DNA of 64,000 bases, from positions 124,001 through 188,000 of the forward strand of contig NZ_VIKU02000005.1 in the NCBI RefSeq assembly GCF_009371985.2, in the 5' to 3' direction. Origin of the DNA: Pelagihabitans pacificus. GTDB lineage: Bacteria; Bacteroidota; Bacteroidia; Flavobacteriales; Flavobacteriaceae. A program made the translations under genes and the position numbers. A model generated the notes under the pieces. It did no database searches, was not told the origin of the DNA, and worked only from the letters and a program-made list of their open reading frames with translations. Positions 26,592 to 34,645 of the stretch are shown in pieces; position 1 is the stretch's first letter, and the number at the start of each line of letters is the position of its first letter.

Positions 26592-27926
26592 TCACTTCCC
26601 GCTTTCATTTAAAAGTTGAGAGATGTCATTCCAATCTTTTTCTTCGAGGCTTAAAAATTTATCCCGGACGATCGCCTCAAATCGCTTGTCCCATTTACGC
26701 CAAATAAGTACTTTAAGAATTCTTATGCTTAGTTTCTTGGCAGACTCTTCGGAATAAACACCAAGTTTCAAGGCTGCTTGAAACAATTGCTGGTTGCTCA
26801 GGTCACCGTGGGATTTGATTGCCATTTTTATATAGGTCAATGCGGAATCGATGGCTTTTGCCTTTAAGAAATTTTCAAAGTGTGTATAGTTACGTTGGGC
26901 TTTATTATAATGCTCTTCGGATTGCTGCTTGGCTTCATCTTTAGTGGGAAGCCTGTATTCGATTCCGTGATAATAGGCATATACCTCTATAGGTTCTAAA
27001 AGTCCCAGTTCAAATCTCCTTTCATTTACCGTCGCAACATCCTTAATAGGATGTGGGGCATTTTCGGCCATGCTTGAGCCGTAGACCTGTTTTTGCCATG
27101 TATCCCTCGCTATCCGGTCTGTCAGTTCTGCGTAGTGATTGGGGTCCGAATCCCCTTTTTCCACGGCCTCTTTTATAAGTTCCTGGCACTTCTGTTTAAA
27201 AAAAATATTTGGGTGGTGTTGTGGGATGGCCCAAGCGATTTTTGATCCATCCTCTCCAACCAAACGATTTCCAGGCCAACCGTGAGTTGCGATAATACTG
27301 TCCAATTTCTTTCTATTGATTTCCCATCGAGTTTCAACCCGTTCGAACAAGCGTGCGTAGTCTTCATTCGTTGCCAGGCTATCCAATAAATTCACATGCT
27401 CTTCGTATTGCGCCAAGGCTATTTGGTCTTTCGCCCACATATTTTCCAATACCTTGAGAAGCTTGGGATTCTCAACGGTTTCTAGGTATTCGTTCTTTTT
27501 TTGTTGAATTTTGGCTATCAGCCCTTCCCATCTCGAGTCACTTTTTATCGGTGATAGTTCGGGAATCGAATTTAAAAGATCTACCTCACGCATTCCTGTA
27601 TCTATGGCTTCTTCCATGGCCATGAATGCCTTGTCGTACTCTCCTTCCGGAACATAAATTATAGCACATACAAGGTAATTTTCCCAGTTTTTTCTTGGCA
27701 TGCCATTCGTAGCGTCGAACAGAAGATCGGCGGTTGCCATGTTTCGTTCTTTACTGAGTGCCGCATAGGCCTCGATTAACTTAACCGCCCATAGGGGATT
27801 TTGATCTACATTTATGTCCTCGGCGACATGCCCGTCCTTGGTGCCAATTTTACAACCCGTGATAAAACTTGGAAACAAAAAAATGAGCATTATAAAAGGC
27901 AGGTCGATTTTGATTTTTTTAAACAC
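26592..27926 (-). CDS. DUF6624-domain lipoprotein
   Basis: The product has a lipobox in LFPSFITGC, a helical N-terminal half that is TPR-like in places (YDKAFMAMEEAIDTGM), and a DUF6624-type core with ATHGWPGNRLVGEDGS, IPQHHPNIFFKQKC and AELTDRIARDTWQKQVYGSS. The function of this domain is unknown. There is no ATG at the 5' end: a GTG at 27926 gives a compact basic n-region (MFKKIKIDLPF), while a TTG at 27962 overlaps the stop of the upstream short frame. The start is therefore uncertain. Confidence 0.75.
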   Translation of the reverse strand: MFKKIKIDLPFIMLIFLFPSFITGCKIGTKDGHVAEDINVDQNPLWAVKLIEAYAALSKERNMATADLLFDATNGMPRKNWENYLVCAIIYVPEGEYDKAFMAMEEAIDTGMREVDLLNSIPELSPIKSDSRWEGLIAKIQQKKNEYLETVENPKLLKVLENMWAKDQIALAQYEEHVNLLDSLATNEDYARLFERVETRWEINRKKLDSIIATHGWPGNRLVGEDGSKIAWAIPQHHPNIFFKQKCQELIKEAVEKGDSDPNHYAELTDRIARDTWQKQVYGSSMAENAPHPIKDVATVNERRFELGLLEPIEVYAYYHGIEYRLPTKDEAKQQSEEHYNKAQRNYTHFENFLKAKAIDSALTYIKMAIKSHGDLSNQQLFQAALKLGVYSEESAKKLSIRILKVLIWRKWDKRFEAIVRDKFLSLEEKDWNDISQLLNESGK

Positions 27927-27954
27927 GATTTTTTGATTCAAAGATTTGTCCTGA

Positions 27955-28224
27955 CTATTCAAAGTTTTTGAAAGTTATAACATAGGCAATTTCACTTTGG
28001 AAAGGGATAATCGGATTGGATGATAAAATCACGTTATTACCCCTGTAAACGTTGTTCTGTTTCCGCATTTTCATTTGGACACAAATCGGGCGTAAGGTTT
28101 TAGTATTACACCATACATCTTCATATGGTTGCCGATCGTTCCGGATTGCACGTACCACAGCATCAATATATTGTTTGGGTTCTGGGTAGGGCCATGGAAA
28201 CAAATTTGACAAATGGAAGGCCAA
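27955..28224 (-). pseudogene. Short possible gene remnant upstream of the DUF6624 gene
   Basis: An 89-codon frame without an ATG start (only a TTG) reads as plausible protein: YIDAVVRAIRNDRQPYED, then two strand-like segments with YRGNNVILSS and IAYVITFKNFE. The strand pattern resembles the C-terminal half of a PAS-like domain, but I do not recognise it. It ends exactly where the DUF6624 frame opens. It could be a 5'-truncated gene or a chance frame. Confidence 0.35.
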
Positions 28225-28357
28225 GGTTTTTGGATTGATTAACGATTGATTTATACTAAATAGATATTGTTCGCAACGATTTGTTACAATAAGCCTTATT
28301 TGATTTTTATAAGTACTGTCACTTTTTTAAAACCCAATAAGGCTTATCAAAATAAAA

Positions 28358-29299
28358 TCAGAACTTAATAGCCCTCAGTCCCGGTTCCCCATACTGGGAG
28401 ATGTACAATATACGTCTTCTTTCATCGGCTGCGATCCCATTTGGCGCTGAAAAACTGGCTTCGTTTAGTTTTCCGTCAACACTTCCATTTTCACCTGTTC
28501 CGGCAAAAACCTCCGTTGTACCGTCAAAACCAACTTTATAGATAACATTTTCACTGATACCGGTGGCATAGATGTCATCTTCAAACAAAGTCATATATCC
28601 GATAGCGAAACCCTGGGTAGTATTCGGGATGTTGGCAATCAGTGAAACCTCGCCTTCTTGAGTAACTTTAAGAATATCTGCCGTAAAGAAATTAGCGGTG
28701 ATGATATTTCCCTCATCATCCACGTCGATACCCACACAACCGAACAATCGATCATCGGTGGCCAAAATCGATATAGTGCCGTCGGGTAGTACCTTGTGAA
28801 TTGTAGGGGCAAAAAAGTTGGCTATATAGAGAACATCCTGCTCGTCGATCGTAACGCCCGAGGGCCAGCCTGGAATCTCGGTTATCTTGGAAGACGAACC
28901 GTCGGGGGCCACCTTTACCAGAACACCGGAAACGGCATCGTTGTTGTTTTCGGTATTGAAATACAGGTTTCCATTGCTGTCCTCCGCACTACCCATCGGA
29001 GCTTCTAAACCTTCCGCCTTAACCTTGACACCCCGTTTGTCGATTTCAAAAACTTGAGTACCATTGTACTTGCCCAATGCAGGGTCGAAAACACCAAAAT
29101 TTGAAGCGTATAGCGTACCATCCGGTGCAACATGTAATCCGTCGTTGGCAGGAAAATCAGTGCCGATGATCGTTTTGACCTTTAAGGTCTTTTTCCCGCC
29201 CCCATGTCCTATAAAATCTTTAACGCAGCCGGTGAAGAAAACCGTGATAAAAGCAATAAATAAAACCGTCGATTTTGTAAAGAAATTATGATTTTTCAT
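28358..29299 (-). CDS. NHL/SMP-30-like beta-propeller lipoprotein
   Basis: The 313-residue lipoprotein (lipobox FFTGC) consists of six or so blade repeats of the form GxxVAPDGTLYxSNF, seen in GLHVAPDGTLYASNFG, GSAEDSNGNLYFNTEN, GVTIDEQDVLYIANFF and GIDVDDEGNIITANFF. This is the NHL/SMP-30 type propeller. It may bind a ligand or act as a lactonase-like enzyme outside the cytoplasm; no activity can be assigned. The 7TM-AraC regulator gene ends 85 bases upstream on the same strand and may control it. Confidence 0.85.
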   Translation of the reverse strand: MKNHNFFTKSTVLFIAFITVFFTGCVKDFIGHGGGKKTLKVKTIIGTDFPANDGLHVAPDGTLYASNFGVFDPALGKYNGTQVFEIDKRGVKVKAEGLEAPMGSAEDSNGNLYFNTENNNDAVSGVLVKVAPDGSSSKITEIPGWPSGVTIDEQDVLYIANFFAPTIHKVLPDGTISILATDDRLFGCVGIDVDDEGNIITANFFTADILKVTQEGEVSLIANIPNTTQGFAIGYMTLFEDDIYATGISENVIYKVGFDGTTEVFAGTGENGSVDGKLNEASFSAPNGIAADERRRILYISQYGEPGLRAIKF

Positions 29300-29329
29300 T
29301 TTATAGTTTTTTTTGAATTATTAGATCAC

Positions 29330-29337
29330 CAAAACTA
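29330..29337 (-). promoter_or_regulatory. -7 promoter element for the propeller lipoprotein
   Basis: Read on the minus strand, TAGTTTTG matches TAnnTTTG exactly and ends 31 bases before the start codon at 29299. Confidence 0.55.
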
Positions 29338-29384
29338 TATTGCCCAAGCCCCGAAATCGACGTAATGGGTACGGTGGCACTCCT

Positions 29385-30503
29385 TTAAGCCACTTTTTTA
29401 TTTTTCAGGTATTCTTTTGGAGTGGTTCCTACCGTGGTTTTGAAAACACGGTTAAAGGTAGATTTTGAGTTGAAACCTACATCCAAGGCCAATGCCAACA
29501 AGGTATGTTTGTTATGTTCGTCTCTATCCAGTTTTTTAATGAACTCCTTAACCCTATGTGCATTTATATATTCGAAGAATGATTTCTGATATATTTTATT
29601 CAACAACCATGAAAGGTTGTTGGGAGTGGTATCCAGTTTCTCGGCCAGTATACTCAAGGTGAGGTTAGGTTTTGTAAAGATTTTTTCGTCCTCCATAAAA
29701 TATCGTAGCCGCTTTTGTAATTTCTGAATTTCGTCGGGTTTTAATCGGTCAAGTTCAGATCGCGATTTTCGGGCAAACGGGATTCTAAAAATACCGGGTT
29801 GCCGAAGGCTAAAATAGCCAATGGCGTATATAAAAAGTGGAGTCGAAATCCACATGGTCACATAATTGATGTACCCAAGAGGCTTTTTCAGAAAATTGAC
29901 ACTTAAAAAACTCATTATCCAAAGTATTATGAATAAACCAAGAGTACACAACAAGAATTTGAGGTAGTTTCCAACGGTTTGATGGAACGATAGTTCCCCC
30001 GCTTCGATATTCGAATATTTTCTATAAAGAAGGAAGGTTTTGGTCCAGTAGAAGATGAATGAAATAAGGCCGGCCAATTCAACTAGGAAAAACGTCAGAT
30101 TGAGCTTGCCCGAAAAATAGAGCGAATTGAATTCCGTAACCGAAAAACTTAGCGTCCATAGGTAATAGATCAAGTGTAAGGCCCCCGGTATGAAGTGAAA
30201 CCATGACAACATAAATGAGGGGATTTCGTTGAAGAGAAGTCTTCTTACATACGTATAAATCAACGGTCCAAAAAGAAAAATAGTGGTATCGATCAATACA
30301 CCGAAGCGCCATACCCATTCCTCGGGAGCGCGATACGTCGCAATCCTTCCAAATAACATTAGAGCGGCCATCAGCAACAATGTGGAAAGTATCTTGTTGG
30401 ATGCCTTATTCCGATCTCGTATCAGTTGCAATGAAAGAGATAGGAAGAGGCCCTGGCTGATACCAAGAAATAGAACAACATCAACAATATTAAAAGATGG
30501 CAT
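29385..30503 (-). CDS. Membrane-bound AraC-family transcriptional regulator (7TM-HTH)
   Basis: The 372-residue protein has about seven hydrophobic helices in its first 235 residues, then a cytoplasmic AraC-type double HTH (about 260-370) with LTLSILAEKLDTTPNNLSWL and ALALDVGFNSKSTFNRVFK, ending in the family-typical TVGTTPKEYL. It probably senses a ligand in or outside the membrane and activates nearby genes. The likely target is the adjacent propeller lipoprotein. Confidence 0.92.
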   Translation of the reverse strand: MPSFNIVDVVLFLGISQGLFLSLSLQLIRDRNKASNKILSTLLLMAALMLFGRIATYRAPEEWVWRFGVLIDTTIFLFGPLIYTYVRRLLFNEIPSFMLSWFHFIPGALHLIYYLWTLSFSVTEFNSLYFSGKLNLTFFLVELAGLISFIFYWTKTFLLYRKYSNIEAGELSFHQTVGNYLKFLLCTLGLFIILWIMSFLSVNFLKKPLGYINYVTMWISTPLFIYAIGYFSLRQPGIFRIPFARKSRSELDRLKPDEIQKLQKRLRYFMEDEKIFTKPNLTLSILAEKLDTTPNNLSWLLNKIYQKSFFEYINAHRVKEFIKKLDRDEHNKHTLLALALDVGFNSKSTFNRVFKTTVGTTPKEYLKNKKVA

Positions 30504-30673
30504 ATGAAAAAATCACAAACGAAAATACAGCTTAAAGAGATAAAAAGAGTATCAAAGGGAACATTGGCACCTATGATTGGAAACATTATATAACGGATGG
30601 CACTTGCTCACTCATAACTGTGTCAGCGCAATAGAAAACCGTTTACGGATCCGTTGCGATTAGGGTACGAAGG

Positions 30674-30760
30674 TATTTTCTAAGTTATCGACAGAACCCC
30701 CCTAGCATGCTTCCAACCCAGAACTTGAAAGGATTCACAAAACACACCATTCAAATGGGG
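30674..30760 (+). pseudogene. Remnant of a NarL/LuxR-type response regulator C-terminus
   Basis: In one frame this stretch reads YFLSYRQNPPSMLPTQNLKG followed by FTKHTIQMG. Aligned to the C-terminus of the intact regulator at 24.6-25.2 kb (SYRKNLISKLQVKNLAGL then TKHAIKMG), 14 of 25 positions agree from the Tyr-Arg onwards. The helix before it looks partly deleted, and no receiver or start codon is found upstream. It is best explained as a decayed paralogue. Confidence 0.6.
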
Positions 30761-31020
30761 CGGACGGCATCTTGGGATTTCAACATCCATGATACTTGCA
30801 ACATCGCAATGCCCGCATTGAAAAGCACCCTCTCTTCCGGTAGCAGGGTTTGGGACGGAAACCCCCGAAAACAGGGAGCTCAATTTTCACTATATCGGGC
30901 CTGAAAATACATAGGCCGCCAGGTCATTTTTGTATAGTAAATCACTTTCTGGGCAAGCCCACGAGGCATTCATAGGAAATTCAATTTTAATATCGACGCA
31001 AGCGTTGGAGCATTTTAAAT

Positions 31021-31033
31021 CTCGATTATCGAG
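31021..31033. promoter_or_regulatory. Palindromic leader element CTCGATTATCGAG, copy B
   Basis: This is an exact second copy of the palindrome at 17073-17085, here 23 bases before a small lipoprotein gene. A short GACGC-AA-GCGTT hairpin lies just upstream (about 30994-31005), so the leader could fold into two successive stem-loops. Confidence 0.45.
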
Positions 31034-31056
31034 TAAAACATCAAAACAATACCACC

Positions 31057-31443
31057 ATGAGATTAGGACTTCTTATTCCCTTAGTCGTATTCCTTAGCTC
31101 TTGTAGCAACGACCAAAAACCGACAGAATTTCAAAAGCATACCGTACCGATTAAATCAGACGTTCTGTTGGAAAGCACCGCCAAAAGACCTTCCGGGGGG
31201 TCAAACATAGAAAAACAGGAAGAACTTCGCTTGACCATTTCTGGAAAAACGATTTTGGAAGGGACGGCTACTTTGAAAGTTATAGACCACTATGGAGCGG
31301 AACTACGCTGTAAAACCTTTCCTGCGTACCAATTGATCCAAAAAGACTACCGGACAGCGAATTCGGCACTACGGGAAGTACACATTCGGGAAGTGGTCCA
31401 GAACTACTTTGAGAAAGAAGATGATTTGGCCATTTTAAAATAG
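31057..31443 (+). CDS. Small hypothetical lipoprotein
   Basis: The 128-residue product has a clear lipobox (VFLSSCS). The mature part contains LRLTISGKTILEGTATLKVI and a helix with REVHIREVVQNYFEKEDD. I do not recognise the domain. It follows the palindromic leader and is 11 bases from the next small gene, so the two probably form an operon. Confidence 0.65.
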   Translation: MRLGLLIPLVVFLSSCSNDQKPTEFQKHTVPIKSDVLLESTAKRPSGGSNIEKQEELRLTISGKTILEGTATLKVIDHYGAELRCKTFPAYQLIQKDYRTANSALREVHIREVVQNYFEKEDDLAILK

Positions 31444-31454
31444 TCAAAAAAACA

Positions 31455-31805
31455 ATGGACGACAAATACCGATATAAATTACGACCCGGTTATGGTTCCG
31501 AAAAACTGCTTCTGGAATTCGATGCCGTGGAAACGCCGGAGTATTTTCTGTTGGAACTGGTAAATATGCTTTCGCTTTGCGGGTTTGAACAGATGGGTAC
31601 CATAGACCTCTGGATGAACGATGAAATCTTGATCGGGATGCGCTCTACCAATGGAACCATTACCCTTAGTCTGAATATTTGGGGGATGATTTTTATTGTG
31701 GGCAATCACAATCAGCAAGATATCCTCCGTATCGATGAACTACTGGCCCTTTCCCAAGCTTTTGAAAAACAAGAGGTAGACTTTTCAGCGTATCGAATAT
31801 CATGA
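31455..31805 (+). CDS. Small cytosolic hypothetical protein
   Basis: This 116-residue protein has no signal peptide. It looks like a mixed alpha/beta domain with EYFLLELVNMLSLCGFEQMG, TITLSLNIWGMIFIVG and a C-terminal helix IDELLALSQAFEKQ. No family is recognised. The tight 11-base spacing to the upstream lipoprotein suggests a joint role of unknown kind. Confidence 0.6.
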   Translation: MDDKYRYKLRPGYGSEKLLLEFDAVETPEYFLLELVNMLSLCGFEQMGTIDLWMNDEILIGMRSTNGTITLSLNIWGMIFIVGNHNQQDILRIDELLALSQAFEKQEVDFSAYRIS

Positions 31806-32125
31806 TGATTCTTGGTGGATACCATTTCTACAAATTCCCTTCCGAACCGTAAAATTATGGAGGTCTTGACTATACACGTACTGCTTGTGCTTATCGGGAA
31901 GGACGGTAAATCCCATCCAATCTTCAATTAAAAACGATAAAAAGATAGCGGTTTGGCATTTAATTAATACTACTTATTGTTCGTAGCGTTGCACGGAACA
32001 GTTGGTTTCGTTTTCAAGAGGAGTTTTAAGATTTAAGCATGATCGACAATTCGAAGGAAAGGGAAGAACCGGTTGCCCCCTGCGAAGGAATAACGTATTT
32101 TAATCCTCCTAAAATTGGTTAAACA
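31806..32125. other. Gene-free stretch upstream of the Crp/Fnr regulator
   Basis: I see no convincing coding frame, repeat or terminator in these 320 bases. The sequence is AT-rich in its middle (about 31925-31980), where a promoter would be expected, but no exact TAnnTTTG element stands out. Confidence 0.35.
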
Positions 32126-32716
32126 ATGAAAGAAGAGTTTCAGCGCTATTTTGACATGTACCTCGGACTATTTCCCGATGCAAATGCGGAAGGAATCGAA
32201 TTTCTCCGCTCCGCTTTGACGATCCAGGAATATGCTAAAAAAGACCTTCTTTTTAAAAGCGGGGACATTCAACGAGAGGTAGGTTTTGTTTGCAAAGGGC
32301 TTTTGAGACGCTATTATGTCAATGATCGGGGAAACAAAATCACGACGGGTTTTGTAAAAGAAAATAACTATGCATCCGACTACCCGGCGTTTATCCGTCA
32401 AATACCGTCCAAGTATTTCATTGAGTGTTTGGAGCCTTCCGTTATCATTAAATTATCCTATGATAAAATTCAGGAGGCTTATAAAAGATATAAGAAGGCC
32501 GGCACCTACGGCAGGTTGGTCGCAGAGTATGTCTTAACACATCAAACAGATCGTGTGGAAAGTTTTTTATTCAATACGGCCGAGGAACGCTATCTAAAAT
32601 TTATCAAGGAAAACAGTGATATAATGAATAGAATAAGCCTCTCCCAACTAGCATCTTATTTGGGCATCGAACGACAATCACTGAGCAGAATACGAAGTAG
32701 ACTCTCCAAAAAATAA
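32126..32716 (+). CDS. Crp/Fnr-family transcriptional regulator
   Basis: The 196-residue regulator has an N-terminal cyclic-nucleotide-binding-like beta-roll (about 20-120: KKDLLFKSGDIQREVGFVCKG) and a C-terminal winged HTH with ISLSQLASYLGIERQSLSRI as the recognition region. No Cys cluster is present, so it is not an Fe-S Fnr-type sensor. A perfect inverted repeat lies four bases after its stop, before the M20 gene, and is a likely binding site for it. Confidence 0.9.
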   Translation: MKEEFQRYFDMYLGLFPDANAEGIEFLRSALTIQEYAKKDLLFKSGDIQREVGFVCKGLLRRYYVNDRGNKITTGFVKENNYASDYPAFIRQIPSKYFIECLEPSVIIKLSYDKIQEAYKRYKKAGTYGRLVAEYVLTHQTDRVESFLFNTAEERYLKFIKENSDIMNRISLSQLASYLGIERQSLSRIRSRLSKK

Positions 32717-32719
32717 TTT

Positions 32720-32735
32720 TGTCACAAATGTGACA
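32720..32735. promoter_or_regulatory. Perfect palindrome TGTCACA-AA-TGTGACA, probable Crp/Fnr operator
   Basis: Seven-base arms are perfectly complementary around a 2-base spacer. The site sits between the Crp/Fnr stop (32716) and the M20 start (32791), 56 bases before that start and next to an AT-rich promoter-like region. Its size and symmetry fit a dimeric Crp/Fnr-type protein. Confidence 0.55.
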
Positions 32736-32790
32736 GGTACATCTAAAATACGTATGCCATTTTTGTAGTGTAATCATTAAAACTACAAGG

Positions 32791-34092
32791 ATGAATTTCA
32801 GTAAGCGATTTAAGACTGTCGTATGTACGCTACAAATTACATTTCTCTGTTCATACACTTTCTCCCAAGAAAACTTACCGGGTTCCTCGATACACCAAAA
32901 GGTAGCGCAGCATACTAACAAGATATTCGACGATTTGGTGACCATTCGCAGAGATTTTCATAGGTATCCCGAAATCTCGGGCCAAGAAAAGAGAACGTCG
33001 AAAAAAATTACGTCCTATTTAAAAAGTTTGGGCCTCGAAGTAAAAACCAATGTTGGCGGTTATGGTGTCGTGGGTATTTTAAAAGGTAGTGGAAATGGAA
33101 AGAGTATTGCCTGGAGGGCAGATATCGATGCAATGCCTTCCGATATACCCGACGTGGTAGCGTTTCAATCGAAAAACCAGGGAGTACGCCACATTTGCGG
33201 ACATGATGTAAACACGGCCATCGGCCTAGGCATTGCCAATGTAATGGCGAGTCAAAAAGAGAATTTGAAGGGAACCTTATATTTTATCTTTCAACCGGCG
33301 GAAGAGACCTACACCGGGGCAAAAGCCATGATTGATGATGGCTTGTTCGATTACATTGATCCCGATGAAATCTACGCGGCGCACGTGGCGCCCTTACCTA
33401 AAGGCATGATTGCTACAAGGCCGGAATGGCTTTTTGCAGATTATCGATCTGTAGAGGTATCCTACCGGAATTCAGGAAATAATGAAGCCTTGATCGCCTA
33501 TACCAAGCAACTATTATCCGACTTACAAAGCGTAAAGGACGATAGTCCTTTCTTTGATCCAAGAAGTCAATTAGACCCTACCATCGGTTTGGCAAATCCC
33601 AATACCATTTTTAAGGACTTCATCACCGTTCAAAAAGATTTCCATATTGAGGAAAACGATGGGGCGATCCATATCATTATTCGCATTAGCGCCAGCGATA
33701 CGGAAGGGATGAATTCAATTATTCCCCAGTTGAAGGAAAAAATAAACACGTCGGAGTACGTAGAACGATTTATCGACGTAAAGCTTAAACAGGAGAGGGC
33801 AAATCTTACCAATGATAAGGCATTAACACTTAATGCCATGAAGACAATCGGCACGATTTACGGCCAGGAAAATGTAGTTCGTTTATATGGGGCCATTTCG
33901 GATAATCGTGGTGACGATTTTGCCTACTTTCAAAAGCAGGTAGCTGGTGTATATTTCTTGTTAGGCGGCTCCAACTACCAAACCGGTGTGATTTCCACTC
34001 CGCATGCACCAAACTTCCAAGTAGACGAAGAATGTATTAAAACGGGTGTCAACTACTTTTCATCGCTCATCCTGGAACGATTAAATGACTGA
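32791..34092 (+). CDS. Secreted M20-family amidohydrolase/peptidase
   Basis: The 433-residue protein has an N-terminal signal peptide (cleavage near FSQ), then an M20/HipO-type metallohydrolase domain. RRDFHRYPEISGQE opens the domain. HICGHD (His134, Cys136, His138, Asp139) and QPAEETYTGAKAMID carry the expected metal and catalytic residues, and a C-terminal His is present in TPHAPNFQVD. The Cys-x-His pattern is typical of aminoacylase/carboxypeptidase Ss1-like members. It would remove an acyl or aminoacyl group outside the cytoplasm. The preceding palindrome suggests Crp/Fnr control. Confidence 0.9.
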   Translation: MNFSKRFKTVVCTLQITFLCSYTFSQENLPGSSIHQKVAQHTNKIFDDLVTIRRDFHRYPEISGQEKRTSKKITSYLKSLGLEVKTNVGGYGVVGILKGSGNGKSIAWRADIDAMPSDIPDVVAFQSKNQGVRHICGHDVNTAIGLGIANVMASQKENLKGTLYFIFQPAEETYTGAKAMIDDGLFDYIDPDEIYAAHVAPLPKGMIATRPEWLFADYRSVEVSYRNSGNNEALIAYTKQLLSDLQSVKDDSPFFDPRSQLDPTIGLANPNTIFKDFITVQKDFHIEENDGAIHIIIRISASDTEGMNSIIPQLKEKINTSEYVERFIDVKLKQERANLTNDKALTLNAMKTIGTIYGQENVVRLYGAISDNRGDDFAYFQKQVAGVYFLLGGSNYQTGVISTPHAPNFQVDEECIKTGVNYFSSLILERLND

Positions 34093-34298
34093 TGCCCCGG
34101 AAAACGGTCGTAGACCAAAGGTGCCGCAGCATTTCTTGTTGCCCAATCCGTCATCTCCAAAAATAATTTCACGAAAGCATCGTCAAGGGAATAGTCCGCC
34201 CCCAACGGTCCTTCCATCTTAAATACAAAGCCTACCGCGCCACAACGTCGGTTTTTGGTTGCCTCCGGATAACCGAAATAAATTGCGCTATTCTCCTG
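34093..34298 (-). other. Possible coding remnant downstream of the M20 gene
   Basis: On the minus strand one frame is open for about 70 codons and has protein-like texture, with GFVFKMEGPLGADYSLDDAF and VKLFLEMTDWATRNAAAPL. It has no suitable start codon, begins in the terminator hairpin at 34304-34333, and ends antisense in the M20 gene. I cannot name a family. It may be a gene fragment or chance. The plus strand shows nothing convincing. Confidence 0.25.
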
Positions 34299-34303
34299 GA
34301 AAC

Positions 34304-34333
34304 AAAAAGCCCCGACTGAATCGTCAAGGCTTT
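34304..34333 (-). terminator. Rho-independent terminator, distal to the tRNA-Arg repeat
   Basis: Read on the minus strand, AAAGCCTTGAC pairs with GTCGGGGCTTT (11 bp including two G-T pairs), followed by a T-run. It is the last of three hairpins downstream of tRNA-Arg. Confidence 0.65.
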
Positions 34334-34405
34334 GTGCTTAATGTGACAACGGTAGGATTACCTTCGGTTTTCCTGACAAAGCTCCGCTTTGAAAATAGTT
34401 CCAAC

Positions 34406-34436
34406 AAAAAAACGCTCAAGCAAGCTTGGCGTTTTT
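34406..34436 (-). terminator. Terminator hairpin in repeat unit 1
   Basis: On the minus strand AACGC...GCGTT encloses CAAGC/GCTTG with one bulge, followed by seven T residues. The flanks extend the pairing (ATAGTTC...GAACTAT), giving an unusually long imperfect inverted repeat. Confidence 0.6.
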
Positions 34437-34519
34437 CCTTGTCGAACTATCTATTCGTGACCACGGTAGGATTACCTTCGGTTTTCCTGACAAAGCTCCG
34501 CTTTGAAAATAGTTCCAAC

Positions 34520-34550
34520 AAAAAAACGCTCAAGCAAGCTTGGCGTTTTT
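34520..34550 (-). terminator. Terminator hairpin in repeat unit 2 (proximal to tRNA-Arg)
   Basis: Identical to the hairpin in unit 1, displaced by 114 bases. It is the first terminator met after transcription of the tRNA, which ends 22 bases before it. Confidence 0.65.
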
Positions 34551-34571
34551 CCTTGTCGAACTATCTATTCG

Positions 34572-34645
34572 TGACCACGGTAGGATTCAAACCTACGACC
34601 GCTGGAGCCGAAATCCAGTGCTCTATTCAGCTGAGCTACGTGGCC
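34572..34645 (-). tRNA. tRNA-Arg (anticodon TCG)
   Basis: All arms fold: acceptor GGCCACG/CGTGGTC (one G-T pair), D-arm GCTC/GAGC, anticodon stem CTGGA/TCCAG with loop TTTCGGC giving anticodon TCG (reads CGA), and T-arm GTAGG/CCTAC. The discriminator is A, and CCA is not encoded. Length is 74 bases. The 3' end is shared with the 114-bp tandem repeat downstream. Confidence 0.95.

Larger units (their letters stand above)
30504..31056. other. Gene-poor stretch with a regulator remnant and a leader element
   Basis: This 553-base interval holds the decayed response-regulator tail at 30674-30760 and the palindromic leader at 31021-31033. The remaining open frames on either strand (about 65 codons) have no recognisable features. 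The region upstream of the AraC gene (30504-30660) shows no clear TAnnTTTG element. Confidence 0.5.
34343..34587. repeat. 114-bp tandem repeat carrying the 3' end of tRNA-Arg
   Basis: Two full units, 34343-34456 and 34457-34570, differ at one base (34348). A third partial copy, 34571-34587, lies in the intact tRNA-Arg. Each unit begins with the complement of the last 16 tRNA bases (T-loop to discriminator) plus one flanking base, then about 97 bases with a terminator hairpin. The pattern is a tandem duplication of the tRNA 3' end with its terminator, or the footprint of repeated site-specific events at a tRNA 3' end. Confidence 0.9.

Noticed and set aside
30680-30904. Small opposing frames of 65-67 codons upstream of the 31.06 kb lipoprotein
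   Set aside because: The plus frame is explained by the regulator remnant in its first part, and the minus frame has no supporting features.
34343-34570. CRISPR-like regularly spaced repeats
   Set aside because: There are only two units, and the whole 114 bp is repeated with no variable spacers. No cas genes are near.
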